From JAWLBW01 sp041687475 (GTDB lineage Bacteria > J088 > JAWLBW01), in NCBI GenBank assembly GCA_041687475.1, contig JAWLBW010000256.1, forward strand, positions 1 to 6,809: a DNA stretch of 6,809 nt, read 5' to 3'. A model generated the notes under the pieces. The model ran no database searches. It worked only from the letters and a program-made list of their open reading frames with translations, and was not told the DNA's origin. Positions 1 through 5,154 of the stretch are shown here, one piece after another; position 1 is the first letter of the stretch; each line of letters opens with the position of its first letter. The translations under genes and the position numbers were made by a program.

Positions 1-1
1 C

Positions 2-397
2 ATCGGCGCCCAGCGTTACGAATGCGAGGTTACGGCCGACACGTTCGCCTTCGGCGTGGCCTCGGCCCGCACCTTCGGTTTCCTGCACGAGCTCGAGGCC
101 CTGCAGGCCGCCGGTCTCGGTCTTGGCGGCAGCCTCGACAACGCCGTCGTGCTCGACGGCGAGAAGGTCGTGAACGCCGAAGGGCTGCGCTACCCCGACG
201 AGTTCGTACGTCACAAGACGCTCGACCTCATCGGCGATATGGCGCTGGTCGGCCTGCCCATCATCGGCCGCATTACCTCGCACAAGAGCGGGCACGCGCT
301 CAACGCGCAGCTTACGCAGTACCTGGTCAACAACTCGCACGCCTGGGAGCCCTTCGTTCCGGCCGTGCCCGACCGGGTCTTTGCCGCAGCCAACTGA
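2..397 (+). CDS. lpxC: UDP-3-O-acyl-N-acetylglucosamine deacetylase, C-terminal part (5' end outside window)
   Basis: This is the zinc amidase of the committed step of lipid A synthesis. It removes the acetyl group from UDP-3-O-acyl-GlcNAc in the cytoplasm. The 131 visible residues are the second half of a protein that is usually about 300 residues long. The fragment shows the family run GGSLDNAVVLDG followed by GLRYPDEFVRHKTLDLIGD. That run holds the zinc ligands His71 and Asp75 of the fragment (E. coli H238 and D242). Further on, KSGHALN holds the general acid/base His98 (E. coli H265). The frame is open from base 2, so the gene starts upstream of the window. It stops without the FabZ fusion seen in some Bacteroidetes. 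A strong terminator follows 24 nt after the stop, so this is the last gene of its transcript. The identification rests on several conserved blocks and I am confident in it. Confidence 0.96.
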   Translation: MGAQRYECEVTADTFAFGVASARTFGFLHELEALQAAGLGLGGSLDNAVVLDGEKVVNAEGLRYPDEFVRHKTLDLIGDMALVGLPIIGRITSHKSGHALNAQLTQYLVNNSHAWEPFVPAVPDRVFAAAN

Positions 398-421
398 AGC
401 CCGTGCATGGGTAGTCTCGAC

Positions 422-453
422 GAGCGGAGGGGAAACCTTCCGCTTTCTTTTTT
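422..453 (+). terminator. Rho-independent terminator of lpxC
   Basis: An 8-bp stem (424-431 with 436-443, one G-U pair) closes on a GAAA tetraloop of the stable GNRA class. It can be extended by A423-T444 and a G-U pair. The tract TTTCTTTTTT (444-453) follows directly. It lies 24 nt after the lpxC stop and separates lpxC from the thiolase gene. Confidence 0.88.
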
Positions 454-464
454 GGGGAATTTGA

Positions 465-520
465 GGATCCCAGATCCCAGATCCCAGATCCCAGATCCCA
501 GATCCCAGATCGCAGATCGC
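465..520. repeat. 7-bp tandem repeat array (AGATCCC)n, potential G-quadruplex on the minus strand
   Basis: Eight head-to-tail 7-bp units are present. The first is a variant GGATCCC (465-471), then come five perfect AGATCCC units (472-506), then two AGATCGC variants (507-513, 514-520). On the minus strand this gives six GGG tracts separated by ATCT, which satisfies the usual G3-N1-7 x4 quadruplex pattern. The array is intergenic, just past the lpxC terminator. Heptanucleotide intergenic repeats are known from cyanobacteria and some other bacteria; whether this one has relatives elsewhere in the genome cannot be seen here. Confidence 0.93.
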
Positions 521-547
521 AAACCGGAACCGGATTGTACGTTGCCG

Positions 548-575
548 CGTTCCGAGTTCCGCGTTCCGCGTTCCG
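548..575. repeat. Second 7-bp tandem repeat array (CGTTCCG)n
   Basis: Four 7-bp units run CGTTCCG, AGTTCCG, CGTTCCG, CGTTCCG, preceded by a decayed relative CGTTGCCG at 540-547. The unit differs from the AGATCCC array 27 bp upstream but has the same period. Between the two arrays lies a 6-bp doublet, AACCGG twice (522-533). It contains CGGAAC (525-530), the reverse complement of GTTCCG in this array, so the two could pair in single-stranded DNA or RNA. Confidence 0.85.
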
Positions 576-700
576 ATGGTAGACTATGTTGTTTCCGCCC
601 GCTCTCCTGCCGAAGCCTTCGGGGGAAGGGGGCGACCCTGGCGCCGGGCCCGATTTTCGGCCGACCATGTATTCCTATCCCCTGAACGAGAGGTTTCTCC

Positions 701-1876
701 ATGGCAGATGCAGTCATCGTTTCAACCGCGCGTACCGGAATCGGTAAGGCCTTTCGCGGCGGCTTCAATAAGACCCACGGCGCCACGTTGGCCGGTCACG
801 TGATTCGGGCAGCCGTCGAGCGCGCGGGCGTCGACCCCGCCGAGGTCGAAGACGTGATTCTCGGCTGCGGATTGCCCGAGGGCGCCACCGGGCACAATGT
901 GGCCCGCAATGCCGCCATTCGCGCAGGGTTGCCGGTTGCGACTGCGGGCACCACGGTAAACCGATTCTGTTCGTCGGGGCTGCAGGCCATTTCGATGGCG
1001 GCCCAGCGTGTGCTGGTCGACCGGGTGCCCGTCATGGTGGCCGGCGGTGTCGAGTCCATCAGCCTGGTGCAGAACAACATGAATCTCAACCACTTCACCG
1101 AAGATTGGTTGATGGAGCACAAGCCCGAGTTGTGGATGCCCATGCTGCAGACGGCTGAAATCGTCGCCCAGCGCTACAACGTGAGCCGTGAGGCGCAGGA
1201 CGAGTACGCCTTCCAGAGCCAGCAGCGTACGGCGGCAGCCCAGGCGGCCGGAAGTTTCGACGACGAGATCGTGGCCATGACCACCCGCGCCGAGGTCAAG
1301 GACAGGGCAACGGGCGAAGTGTCGATGCAGGAAGTCACGGTAGCGAAGGACGAGGGCAATCGTCCGGAGACGACGCTCGAGGGTCTCTCTTCGCTTCCGT
1401 CGGTAACGGGCGGGTCGATTACGGCCGGTAACTCGAGTCAGCTTTCCGACGGCGCGTCGGCCTGCGTGGTCATGGATGCAAAGCTGGCCGCGCAGCGCGG
1501 TCTTCAGCCCCTCGGTATTTACCGCGGGCTGGTGGTCTCGGGCTGTGAACCCGATGAAATGGGCATTGGGCCGGTGTTTGCCGTGCCCAAGCTGCTCGAA
1601 CGCAACGGCCTCAAGGTCGACGACATCGGCCTGTGGGAATTGAACGAAGCCTTCGCCGTGCAGACCCTGTACTGCCGCGACAAGCTGGGCATCGACCCCG
1701 AGCGCTTCAACGTAAGCGGCGGCGCCATTTCCATCGGTCACCCCTACGGCATGTCGGGGGCCCGTATGGTTGGGCATGCCCTGATCGAAGGCAAGCGTCG
1801 GGGCGCGAAGTATGTCGTGGTTACGATGTGCGTCGGCGGCGGCATGGGTGCGGCCGGTCTGTTCGAGGTTGCCTGA
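701..1876 (+). CDS. Thiolase (acetyl-CoA C-acyltransferase / acetyl-CoA acetyltransferase)
   Basis: This 391-residue cytoplasmic enzyme belongs to the thiolase superfamily. It either cleaves 3-ketoacyl-CoA with CoA or condenses two acyl-CoA units. All catalytic elements are present: nucleophile Cys90 in NRFCSSGLQA, the oxyanion-hole motif NEAFA at 315-319, His347 in GGAISIGHPYGMSGAR, and the acid/base Cys377 in MCVGGGMGAAG. Length is normal for the family. The start is supported by GAGAGG (688-693) 7 nt upstream and by the typical N-terminus ADAVIVSTARTGIGKAFRGG. Flanking terminators make it a single-gene unit. No fadB-like hydratase/dehydrogenase or reductase gene is adjacent, so beta-oxidation (FadA-like) and synthesis (AtoB/PhaA-like) cannot be separated. 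The EHKPELWMPMLQTAEIVAQRY block resembles general FadA-like thiolases of proteobacteria, hence no symbol. The family call is secure; substrate range is not. Confidence 0.95.
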   Translation: MADAVIVSTARTGIGKAFRGGFNKTHGATLAGHVIRAAVERAGVDPAEVEDVILGCGLPEGATGHNVARNAAIRAGLPVATAGTTVNRFCSSGLQAISMAAQRVLVDRVPVMVAGGVESISLVQNNMNLNHFTEDWLMEHKPELWMPMLQTAEIVAQRYNVSREAQDEYAFQSQQRTAAAQAAGSFDDEIVAMTTRAEVKDRATGEVSMQEVTVAKDEGNRPETTLEGLSSLPSVTGGSITAGNSSQLSDGASACVVMDAKLAAQRGLQPLGIYRGLVVSGCEPDEMGIGPVFAVPKLLERNGLKVDDIGLWELNEAFAVQTLYCRDKLGIDPERFNVSGGAISIGHPYGMSGARMVGHALIEGKRRGAKYVVVTMCVGGGMGAAGLFEVA

Positions 1877-1917
1877 GTACGTACCGATCTGCCGGCGATT
1901 CGGCAGAGGTAACGGTT

Positions 1918-1957
1918 AAGACGCGGGGCTCGGTTTTCCGGGCTCCGCGTTTTTTTT
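1918..1957 (+). terminator. Strong rho-independent terminator of the thiolase gene
   Basis: A 13-bp stem (1921-1933 with 1938-1950, two G-U pairs) closes on a TTTT loop and is followed by seven T. The A/T residues on either side (1918-1920 with 1951-1953) can extend the pairing. It begins 42 nt after the stop codon. A smaller CTGCCG/CGGCAG hairpin (1889-1906) lies between the stop and this terminator. Confidence 0.93.
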
Positions 1958-1985
1958 GCTGCTTGAGGCGGCGTCGTCCGTTCTT

Positions 1986-2016
1986 GCCGACTATTCGTCT
2001 TGGAGAGCGAATCGGC
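1986..2016. other. Bulged inverted repeat upstream of the GGDEF gene
   Basis: GCCGA (1986-1990) and TTCG (1994-1997) pair with CGAA and TCGGC (2008-2016) around a 10-nt loop, with CTA bulged on the left arm. It lies in the 157-nt leader between the thiolase terminator and the diguanylate cyclase gene. It could be an operator or a leader hairpin. I do not recognise a c-di-GMP riboswitch here. Confidence 0.35.
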
Positions 2017-2114
2017 CCGATCTGCCGGTGCAGAGGCGCGGCCCGGCGGCCTCTTGTTCTTTTCTCCGGCATGTAAGTGGTGCAGGTTGAGGGAATGGGG
2101 GAAGCGGCGGGGCG

Positions 2115-3056
2115 ATGCCGAACGGAATTTCATCATTCGCCTATGGCGAGGGGCGGTTCCTGCGAGGTCTGCGAGTACTCGAGCGACGTTCGTTCAGGGT
2201 TCGTGTGATGTTGACGGCGGTGCTCCTTGCGTTGCCGGCGCTGCTAGACCTGTTGTTCGTCGACGAGGCCGCGCGCGTGCTTTTCGTGGTGCCTGTTGTG
2301 CTCGCGGCCTGCTTTTTCGGACTTACGGGTGGTTTTGTCGCCGGCATGGCGGCGGTTTCCATATCGGCAGGGGTCGATTGGTTGCAGGCAACGAGGCCTT
2401 CGCCGGTGGGGGCGGTTATCGCTCTTTTTTCGTGGTCCTTTCTGGCCTGGGCCACCCTTTCGCTGCGCCAGTCGTTGCGGCGTTCGGCCGCGCTGGCCTC
2501 ACGCGATGTCTTGACGCAGCTCGCCAACGCCTCGGCATTCCGTAGCCTGCTCGGTCGCGAAATTCGGCGCTCCGAACGCCATGCCCATCCCTTCGTGTTG
2601 GGGTATCTCGATCTCGACGACTTCAAAACCATCAATGACGCCTGGGGGCATGCCGCGGGCGATGCGGTTTTGCGGGCCGTAGGCGGGGCGTTGCGGTCGA
2701 GCATTCGCATGACCGACTTCGCCGCGCGCCTGGGCGGCGATGAATTCGCCGTGCTGTTGCCCGAGACCGGTGCCTCGGGTGCATCGCGCTTCTTCGAGCG
2801 CCTGGTTCAGGCGATTGTGCATGAGGTCGAGGTGGGGCAGGGTTTCCGGGTGGCCATGAGTGTCGGTGTGGTGGCGTTTGAACTTTCGCCCCATGATGCC
2901 GACGAAGCGTTGTCGATAGCCGACCGCTGCATGTACGCGGCAAAGGAGCGTGGCGGTGAGACGCTGGTCTTCATCAGGGTGCCCGGGGGCGACGGCACGG
3001 ATCGCGACGTCTCGCAAGGCGACCCCTCTCGTAACGGGCGAGCAGGCATGACGTAG
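2115..3056 (+). CDS. Membrane-anchored GGDEF diguanylate cyclase
   Basis: This protein makes cyclic di-GMP from two GTP at the inner membrane. The 313-residue product has a basic N-terminus (to about residue 30). Four hydrophobic segments follow (about 31-49, 53-72, 73-88 and 99-117), with no recognised sensor domain among them. The cytoplasmic GGDEF domain starts at DVLTQLANASAF (131-142). Key parts are LDLDDFKTINDAWGH (165-179), with metal ligand Asp166 and substrate Asn174/Asp175, and the intact GGDEF signature at 207-211. RMTD at 198-201 lies exactly five residues before GGDEF, the classic RxxD inhibitory I-site, so product feedback inhibition is expected. The C-terminal tail after about 288 is short and polar. 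The start has only an imperfect G-rich site upstream (GGGGGAAG, about 2097-2104). ATG at 2208 is an alternative but would remove the basic leader before helix 1. What signal it senses is unknown. Confidence 0.92.
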   Translation: MPNGISSFAYGEGRFLRGLRVLERRSFRVRVMLTAVLLALPALLDLLFVDEAARVLFVVPVVLAACFFGLTGGFVAGMAAVSISAGVDWLQATRPSPVGAVIALFSWSFLAWATLSLRQSLRRSAALASRDVLTQLANASAFRSLLGREIRRSERHAHPFVLGYLDLDDFKTINDAWGHAAGDAVLRAVGGALRSSIRMTDFAARLGGDEFAVLLPETGASGASRFFERLVQAIVHEVEVGQGFRVAMSVGVVAFELSPHDADEALSIADRCMYAAKERGGETLVFIRVPGGDGTDRDVSQGDPSRNGRAGMT

Positions 3057-3134
3057 TTTGTTTTTCGGTTCATGATGGTTGGGTAGCGTCAGTCGCGTTC
3101 TGCTATTGCTGACCGGCGCGACGAGGAGCAAGAA

Positions 3135-3503
3135 ATGGCATCGAAGGAACATCTGCGTGTCTACGTAAACCCGGCGCTTTCGGCGCAGGAGCTGATCGGG
3201 CTTCTCAGGCGGGCTCGCGACTCGCGGCGTGAACGGCAGGCCGGGTATGTGCAGCGGGTTATCGAGAACACCAGCCTGCTGTTGGCCGCTTATGCCGACG
3301 GGCGGTTGGTCGGCGTACTGCGCGCGCTTTCCGATTTTTCGGTCTGCTGCTACATCGCCGATGTGATTGTCGACCGCAATTTCTCGCGAGAGGGCGTGTT
3401 GTCGGCTCTCCTGGCAGAAGTGCGCCACGACCTCGACGACGAATGCGAGATCATTCTTCCGGCCGGGCTGCAGCCCGAGATCGCCGTTGCGGCCAATACC
3501 TGA
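3135..3503 (+). CDS. Short GNAT-fold protein, copy 1 (degenerate acetyltransferase-like)
   Basis: This 122-residue protein has the start and core of a GNAT N-acetyltransferase: YVNPALSAQELIGLLRRA (10-27), then the strand pair LLLAAYADGRLVGVLRALSD (48-67) and CCYIADVIVDR (71-81). The acetyl-CoA loop (motif A, normally Q/R-x-x-G-x-G/A) reads S84-R-E-G-V-L89, losing both the first and the last consensus residue. The protein ends at EIILPAGLQPEIAVAANT. Relatives usually continue there with a tyrosine-rich YYPHIGF segment and a final beta strand. I looked for that segment in the other + frames downstream and did not find it. GAGGAG (3123-3128) sits 6 nt before the ATG, so translation start is clear. 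The gene at 3849 is a paralog. Known family members acetylate amines, but this copy may be non-catalytic; that is inference. Confidence 0.8.
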   Translation: MASKEHLRVYVNPALSAQELIGLLRRARDSRRERQAGYVQRVIENTSLLLAAYADGRLVGVLRALSDFSVCCYIADVIVDRNFSREGVLSALLAEVRHDLDDECEIILPAGLQPEIAVAANT

Positions 3504-3526
3504 GGTGGCTTGAATCTACCTCGCTC

Positions 3527-3555
3527 GAGCTGTGCGCCGCTTGGGCGCGCAGCTC
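3527..3555. other. Long GC-rich hairpin after GNAT copy 1
   Basis: GAGCTGTGCGC (3527-3537) pairs along its full 11 bp with GCGCGCAGCTC (3545-3555), with one T-G wobble and a 7-nt loop. It starts 23 nt after the stop codon. No T-tract follows, so it is not a standard intrinsic terminator. It may protect the 3' end of the transcript or assist factor-dependent termination. Confidence 0.55.
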
Positions 3556-3769
3556 CCGGGTTTCTCCGGCTCTCCTTGCCCCCCTCCGACTCCGAGCAGG
3601 CCGATGTTCGGGAACGATGCCGGTTTTCCGGGCATTTCCGGGCATCGCGTACCGCATCGGCAGACAAGTATGTTCGTCTCGACCGGGACGCGTCGATGCG
3701 GCATGCAATGTGCAGAGAATGGCATGCAGGTGGGTTCGATATCTCCGGGCCCCCTGTTCGAAGGACGTG

Positions 3770-3798
3770 TTGCCGGTTTAGAATCGACGTAACACAAT
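3770..3798 (+). promoter_or_regulatory. Candidate sigma70-type promoter of GNAT copy 2
   Basis: TTGCCG (3770-3775) and CACAAT (3793-3798) each match four of six consensus bases and are 17 bp apart. An overlapping alternative is TAGAAT (3779-3784, five of six) with weak TTCGAA 17 bp upstream. Either fits transcription of the gene at 3849. A CCGGG/CCCGG hairpin (3805-3820) would lie in the leader. Confidence 0.4.
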
Positions 3799-3848
3799 GA
3801 GTTACCGGGCACGTTCCCGGCGGTCGGAAGAACCCAAGGAGTGACGGC

Positions 3849-4211
3849 ATGGCAATCGGAGTGAATCTGCGTTTTTACACCAATCCGGCGATTACCGCCG
3901 GGCAGTTTGCCGACCTCTTGCGTCGTGCCGGAAGGCCCGAGGCGACCGGGCATGTCGAGCTCGAACGGTTGATCGTGAATTCCAATCTCGTTCTCGCCGC
4001 ATTTTCGGGCAATCGGTTGGTGGGCCTTGTTCGCGCCTTGAGCGATTTCGCCTCGTGTTGTTATGTGGCCGACATGATCGTCGATCGCGATTATGCGGCG
4101 GCCGGCGTCGAGACGGCCTTGATGGCCCGGGTGAATCGTGAGATCGACGGCGGCGTGAAGCTCGTCAATCCCTTTTCCGAACCCCCGGTTGCGCTTCGCG
4201 CCCTTGCCTGA
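3849..4211 (+). CDS. Short GNAT-fold protein, copy 2 (degenerate acetyltransferase-like)
   Basis: This 120-residue protein is a paralog of the gene at 3135, about 40% identical by eye. Shared blocks are LR-Y-NPA, LLRRA, RLVG, RALSDF, CCY-AD and IVDR. It follows the GNAT plan: TNPAITAGQFADLLRRA (11-27), LVLAAFSGNRLVGLVRALSD (47-66) and CCYVADMIVDR (70-80). Motif A is A83-A-A-G-V-E88, so the Q/R and the final G/A of the acetyl-CoA loop are missing, as in copy 1. The C-terminus stops at VKLVNPFSEPPVALRALA, the same point in the fold as copy 1, without the final GNAT motif and strands. AAGGAG (3836-3841) with a 7-nt spacer is a strong ribosome binding site, so the gene looks expressed and not decayed. 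Its function is unknown. A non-catalytic acyl-CoA- or partner-binding role is possible but unproven. Confidence 0.8.
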   Translation: MAIGVNLRFYTNPAITAGQFADLLRRAGRPEATGHVELERLIVNSNLVLAAFSGNRLVGLVRALSDFASCCYVADMIVDRDYAAAGVETALMARVNREIDGGVKLVNPFSEPPVALRALA

Positions 4212-4295
4212 TGAGTTGATGGTAGCCCCAGGGGCATAGTCGGGTCGCCGGGGCAAGGTTCGGCGGGGAGGCGTATACGGATGACGGGACATAAG

Positions 4296-4331
4296 AGCCG
4301 GGGACGTAAGTGTGCGTTTCCGGCTATTTTT
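4296..4331 (+). terminator. Probable rho-independent terminator after GNAT copy 2
   Basis: An 11-bp stem (AGCCGGGGACG 4296-4306 with CGTTTCCGGCT 4315-4325, two G-U pairs) and an 8-nt loop are followed by ATTTTTC. It lies 84 nt after the stop codon, rather far but with nothing between. Confidence 0.65.
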
Positions 4332-4380
4332 CTGTCCGCATCACGGGCCATTGTTTCAGCCATCGGGTCTCTATCTTCAT
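4324..4380 (-). CDS. Possible 18-residue peptide ORF with perfect Shine-Dalgarno (speculative)
   Basis: On the minus strand AGGAGG (4393-4388) is followed 7 nt later by ATG (4380-4378) and an 18-codon frame ending in TAG. The product would be MKIETRWLKQWPVMRTEK, basic with two Trp. It overlaps the right arm of the + strand terminator by two bases. No minus-strand promoter or terminator is evident. The match could be chance in a window of this size, so confidence is low. Confidence 0.18.
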   Translation of the reverse strand: MKIETRWLKQWPVMRTEK

Positions 4381-4487
4381 TCTCTTTCCTCCTACATGAC
4401 CCCGGCGCTCTTCCCGAAAAGACGGTTGAGGTCGGTTAATATCTGTGTGCCCCCCGTGCGGGGAACCTGCTGCGTTTCTTCTGGGGG

Positions 4488-4520
4488 AAATCCATTTTCG
4501 CATTTGAATAGTGTGGATTT
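4488..4520. promoter_or_regulatory. 7-bp inverted repeat AAATCCA / TGGATTT, possible operator or hairpin
   Basis: AAATCCA (4488-4494) and TGGATTT (4514-4520) form a perfect inverted repeat with a 19-nt centre, some 135 nt upstream of the DUF4395 gene in the AT-richer leader. It could bind a regulator of the sulfur genes. I cannot assign it to a known regulator. Confidence 0.3.
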
Positions 4521-4553
4521 GTCGAGACGGACGAACGTGAGTAATTTCATGCA

Positions 4554-4559
4554 TATAAT
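4554..4559 (+). promoter_or_regulatory. Candidate -10 box TATAAT for the DUF4395-reductase unit
   Basis: A perfect TATAAT lies about 95 nt before the DUF4395 start in the most AT-rich part of the window. There is no good -35 hexamer at 16-19 bp; TTGTCG (4519-4524) is too far away. A TG pair at 4550-4551 is one base off the extended -10 position. The call is tentative. Confidence 0.3.
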
Positions 4560-4653
4560 GGTTGTGTGTACTTTTTGTTTGCGCAATTGACGACCGATCC
4601 GATAGAATTAGTGTGAGATTTGATGGTGAATATCTAGTTTTCTGGTGTGGATT

Positions 4654-5109
4654 ATGGGTTTCCCCGCATTCGTCAACGAAAAAGTCGTACGCTGGAACGC
4701 CGCGGTTACCGTGGTGGTTATTGTGGCTGCCTGGTTTGTCAGCCCCTGGCTGCTGGTTCCGCTGGCAGCCGACTTTGCGACGCGCGTTTTTATCGGGCCC
4801 CGATTCAGCCCCCTGGCGCAGTCGGGCATTCACGTGCTGAACGCACTTCGCGTTGCTCCGAAGATGATAGCGGGAGCGCCCAAGCGGTTTGCGGCGGGAA
4901 TCGGCTTCACGATGACCACGGGGGCTTTGTTGCTTCTGCTTGCCGGTGTCGATGCCGGGTGGTGGGTGGCCGGGGCCATCGGCGTGTTCGCCTGTCTCGA
5001 GGCGGCTTTTGCATTCTGTGCCGGGTGCGTGCTGTATCGTTGGCTCGGCCGCCTGGGAATCGTAAACGCCTGCCCCACCTGTGTGCAGGGCCCTGCCCGC
5101 ATCGGCTGA
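4654..5109 (+). CDS. DUF4395 family integral membrane protein with two CxxC motifs
   Basis: The 151-residue protein matches the DUF4395 pattern: FVNEKVVRWNAAVTVVV near the start, PWLLVPLAADFATRVFIGPRFSPLAQ (31-56), APKRFAAGIGF (75-85) and a final hydrophobic block ending in AFCAGCVLYRW. Hydrophobic segments lie at about 14-38, 80-98 and 101-124. CxxC pairs are C122-A-G-C125 at the end of the last helix and C140-P-T-C143 in the short tail. CPTC resembles a redox or metal-binding pair. The family's function is not established. The gene precedes a siroheme reductase by 45 nt with no terminator between, so they are probably co-transcribed and a sulfur- or thiol-linked role is a fair inference. 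GTG at 4645 (three codons earlier) is an alternative start. Neither start has a good Shine-Dalgarno, and an in-frame stop at 4627 excludes longer forms. Confidence 0.85.
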   Translation: MGFPAFVNEKVVRWNAAVTVVVIVAAWFVSPWLLVPLAADFATRVFIGPRFSPLAQSGIHVLNALRVAPKMIAGAPKRFAAGIGFTMTTGALLLLLAGVDAGWWVAGAIGVFACLEAAFAFCAGCVLYRWLGRLGIVNACPTCVQGPARIG

Positions 5110-5154
5110 CGTATCCCGCGCCCCCCTTGAGATTTCCGGATTGAGGACGCTCCC

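Larger units (their letters stand above)
398..700. other. Spacer between lpxC and the thiolase gene, 303 nt, no gene
   Basis: The spacer holds the lpxC terminator, the two heptad arrays, a small CCGAA/TTCGG hairpin (610-622) and the thiolase ribosome binding site GAGAGG (688-693). A 92-codon open frame crosses the arrays (407-685), but its middle is only the translated repeat, so I do not call it. I find no convincing -35/-10 pair. TAGACT or TATGTT just after the second array (about 580-590) are weak -10 candidates. Confidence 0.7.
3504..3848. other. 345-nt spacer between the two GNAT-like genes, no gene called
   Basis: It contains an 11-bp hairpin (3527-3555), a perfect 10-bp doublet TTTCCGGGCA (3625-3644), a 10-bp palindrome GTTCGGGAAC (3606-3615), a candidate promoter (3770-3798), a CCGGG/CCCGG hairpin (3805-3820) and the SD of the next gene. 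Several open frames cross it on both strands. None has a ribosome binding site or a recognisable protein, and none continues the truncated GNAT upstream. Confidence 0.6.
4212..4653. other. 442-nt gap between GNAT copy 2 and the DUF4395 gene
   Basis: The first part is GC-rich and ends with the terminator at 4296-4331. From about 4430 the sequence becomes visibly richer in A/T and carries promoter-like features (TATAAT 4554-4559, inverted repeat 4488-4520). A possible 18-codon minus-strand ORF lies at 4324-4380. I see no larger gene. The open frames at 4312-4590 and 4562-4840 show no recognisable protein or ribosome binding site. Confidence 0.6.

Noticed and set aside
465..575. CRISPR-like array
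   Set aside because: Units are 7 bp and directly adjacent, without unique spacers, and no cas gene is present.
407..685. 92-codon frame between lpxC and the thiolase gene
   Set aside because: It crosses the lpxC terminator and both heptad arrays. The repetitive middle of the protein is just the translated repeat, and there is no ribosome binding site.
722..1777. 351-codon minus-strand open frame
   Set aside because: It lies wholly antisense to the thiolase gene, whose catalytic motifs are all intact. The frame is a by-product of GC-rich codon use and shows no recognisable domain.
1958..2114. c-di-GMP riboswitch before the GGDEF gene
   Set aside because: The conserved core of known c-di-GMP riboswitches is not visible; only a bulged inverted repeat is present.
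2499..3428. 309-codon minus-strand frame across the GGDEF and GNAT genes
   Set aside because: It overlaps two recognised genes in antisense and contains no recognisable motif.
3504..3660. Frameshifted C-terminal end of GNAT copy 1
   Set aside because: I read the other two + frames after the stop and found nothing like the expected YYPHIGF segment. Copy 2 ends at the same point, so a sequencing frameshift is unlikely.
3516..4292. 258-codon minus-strand frame over the GNAT spacer
   Set aside because: It runs antisense through GNAT copy 2, is low in recognisable structure and has no supported start.
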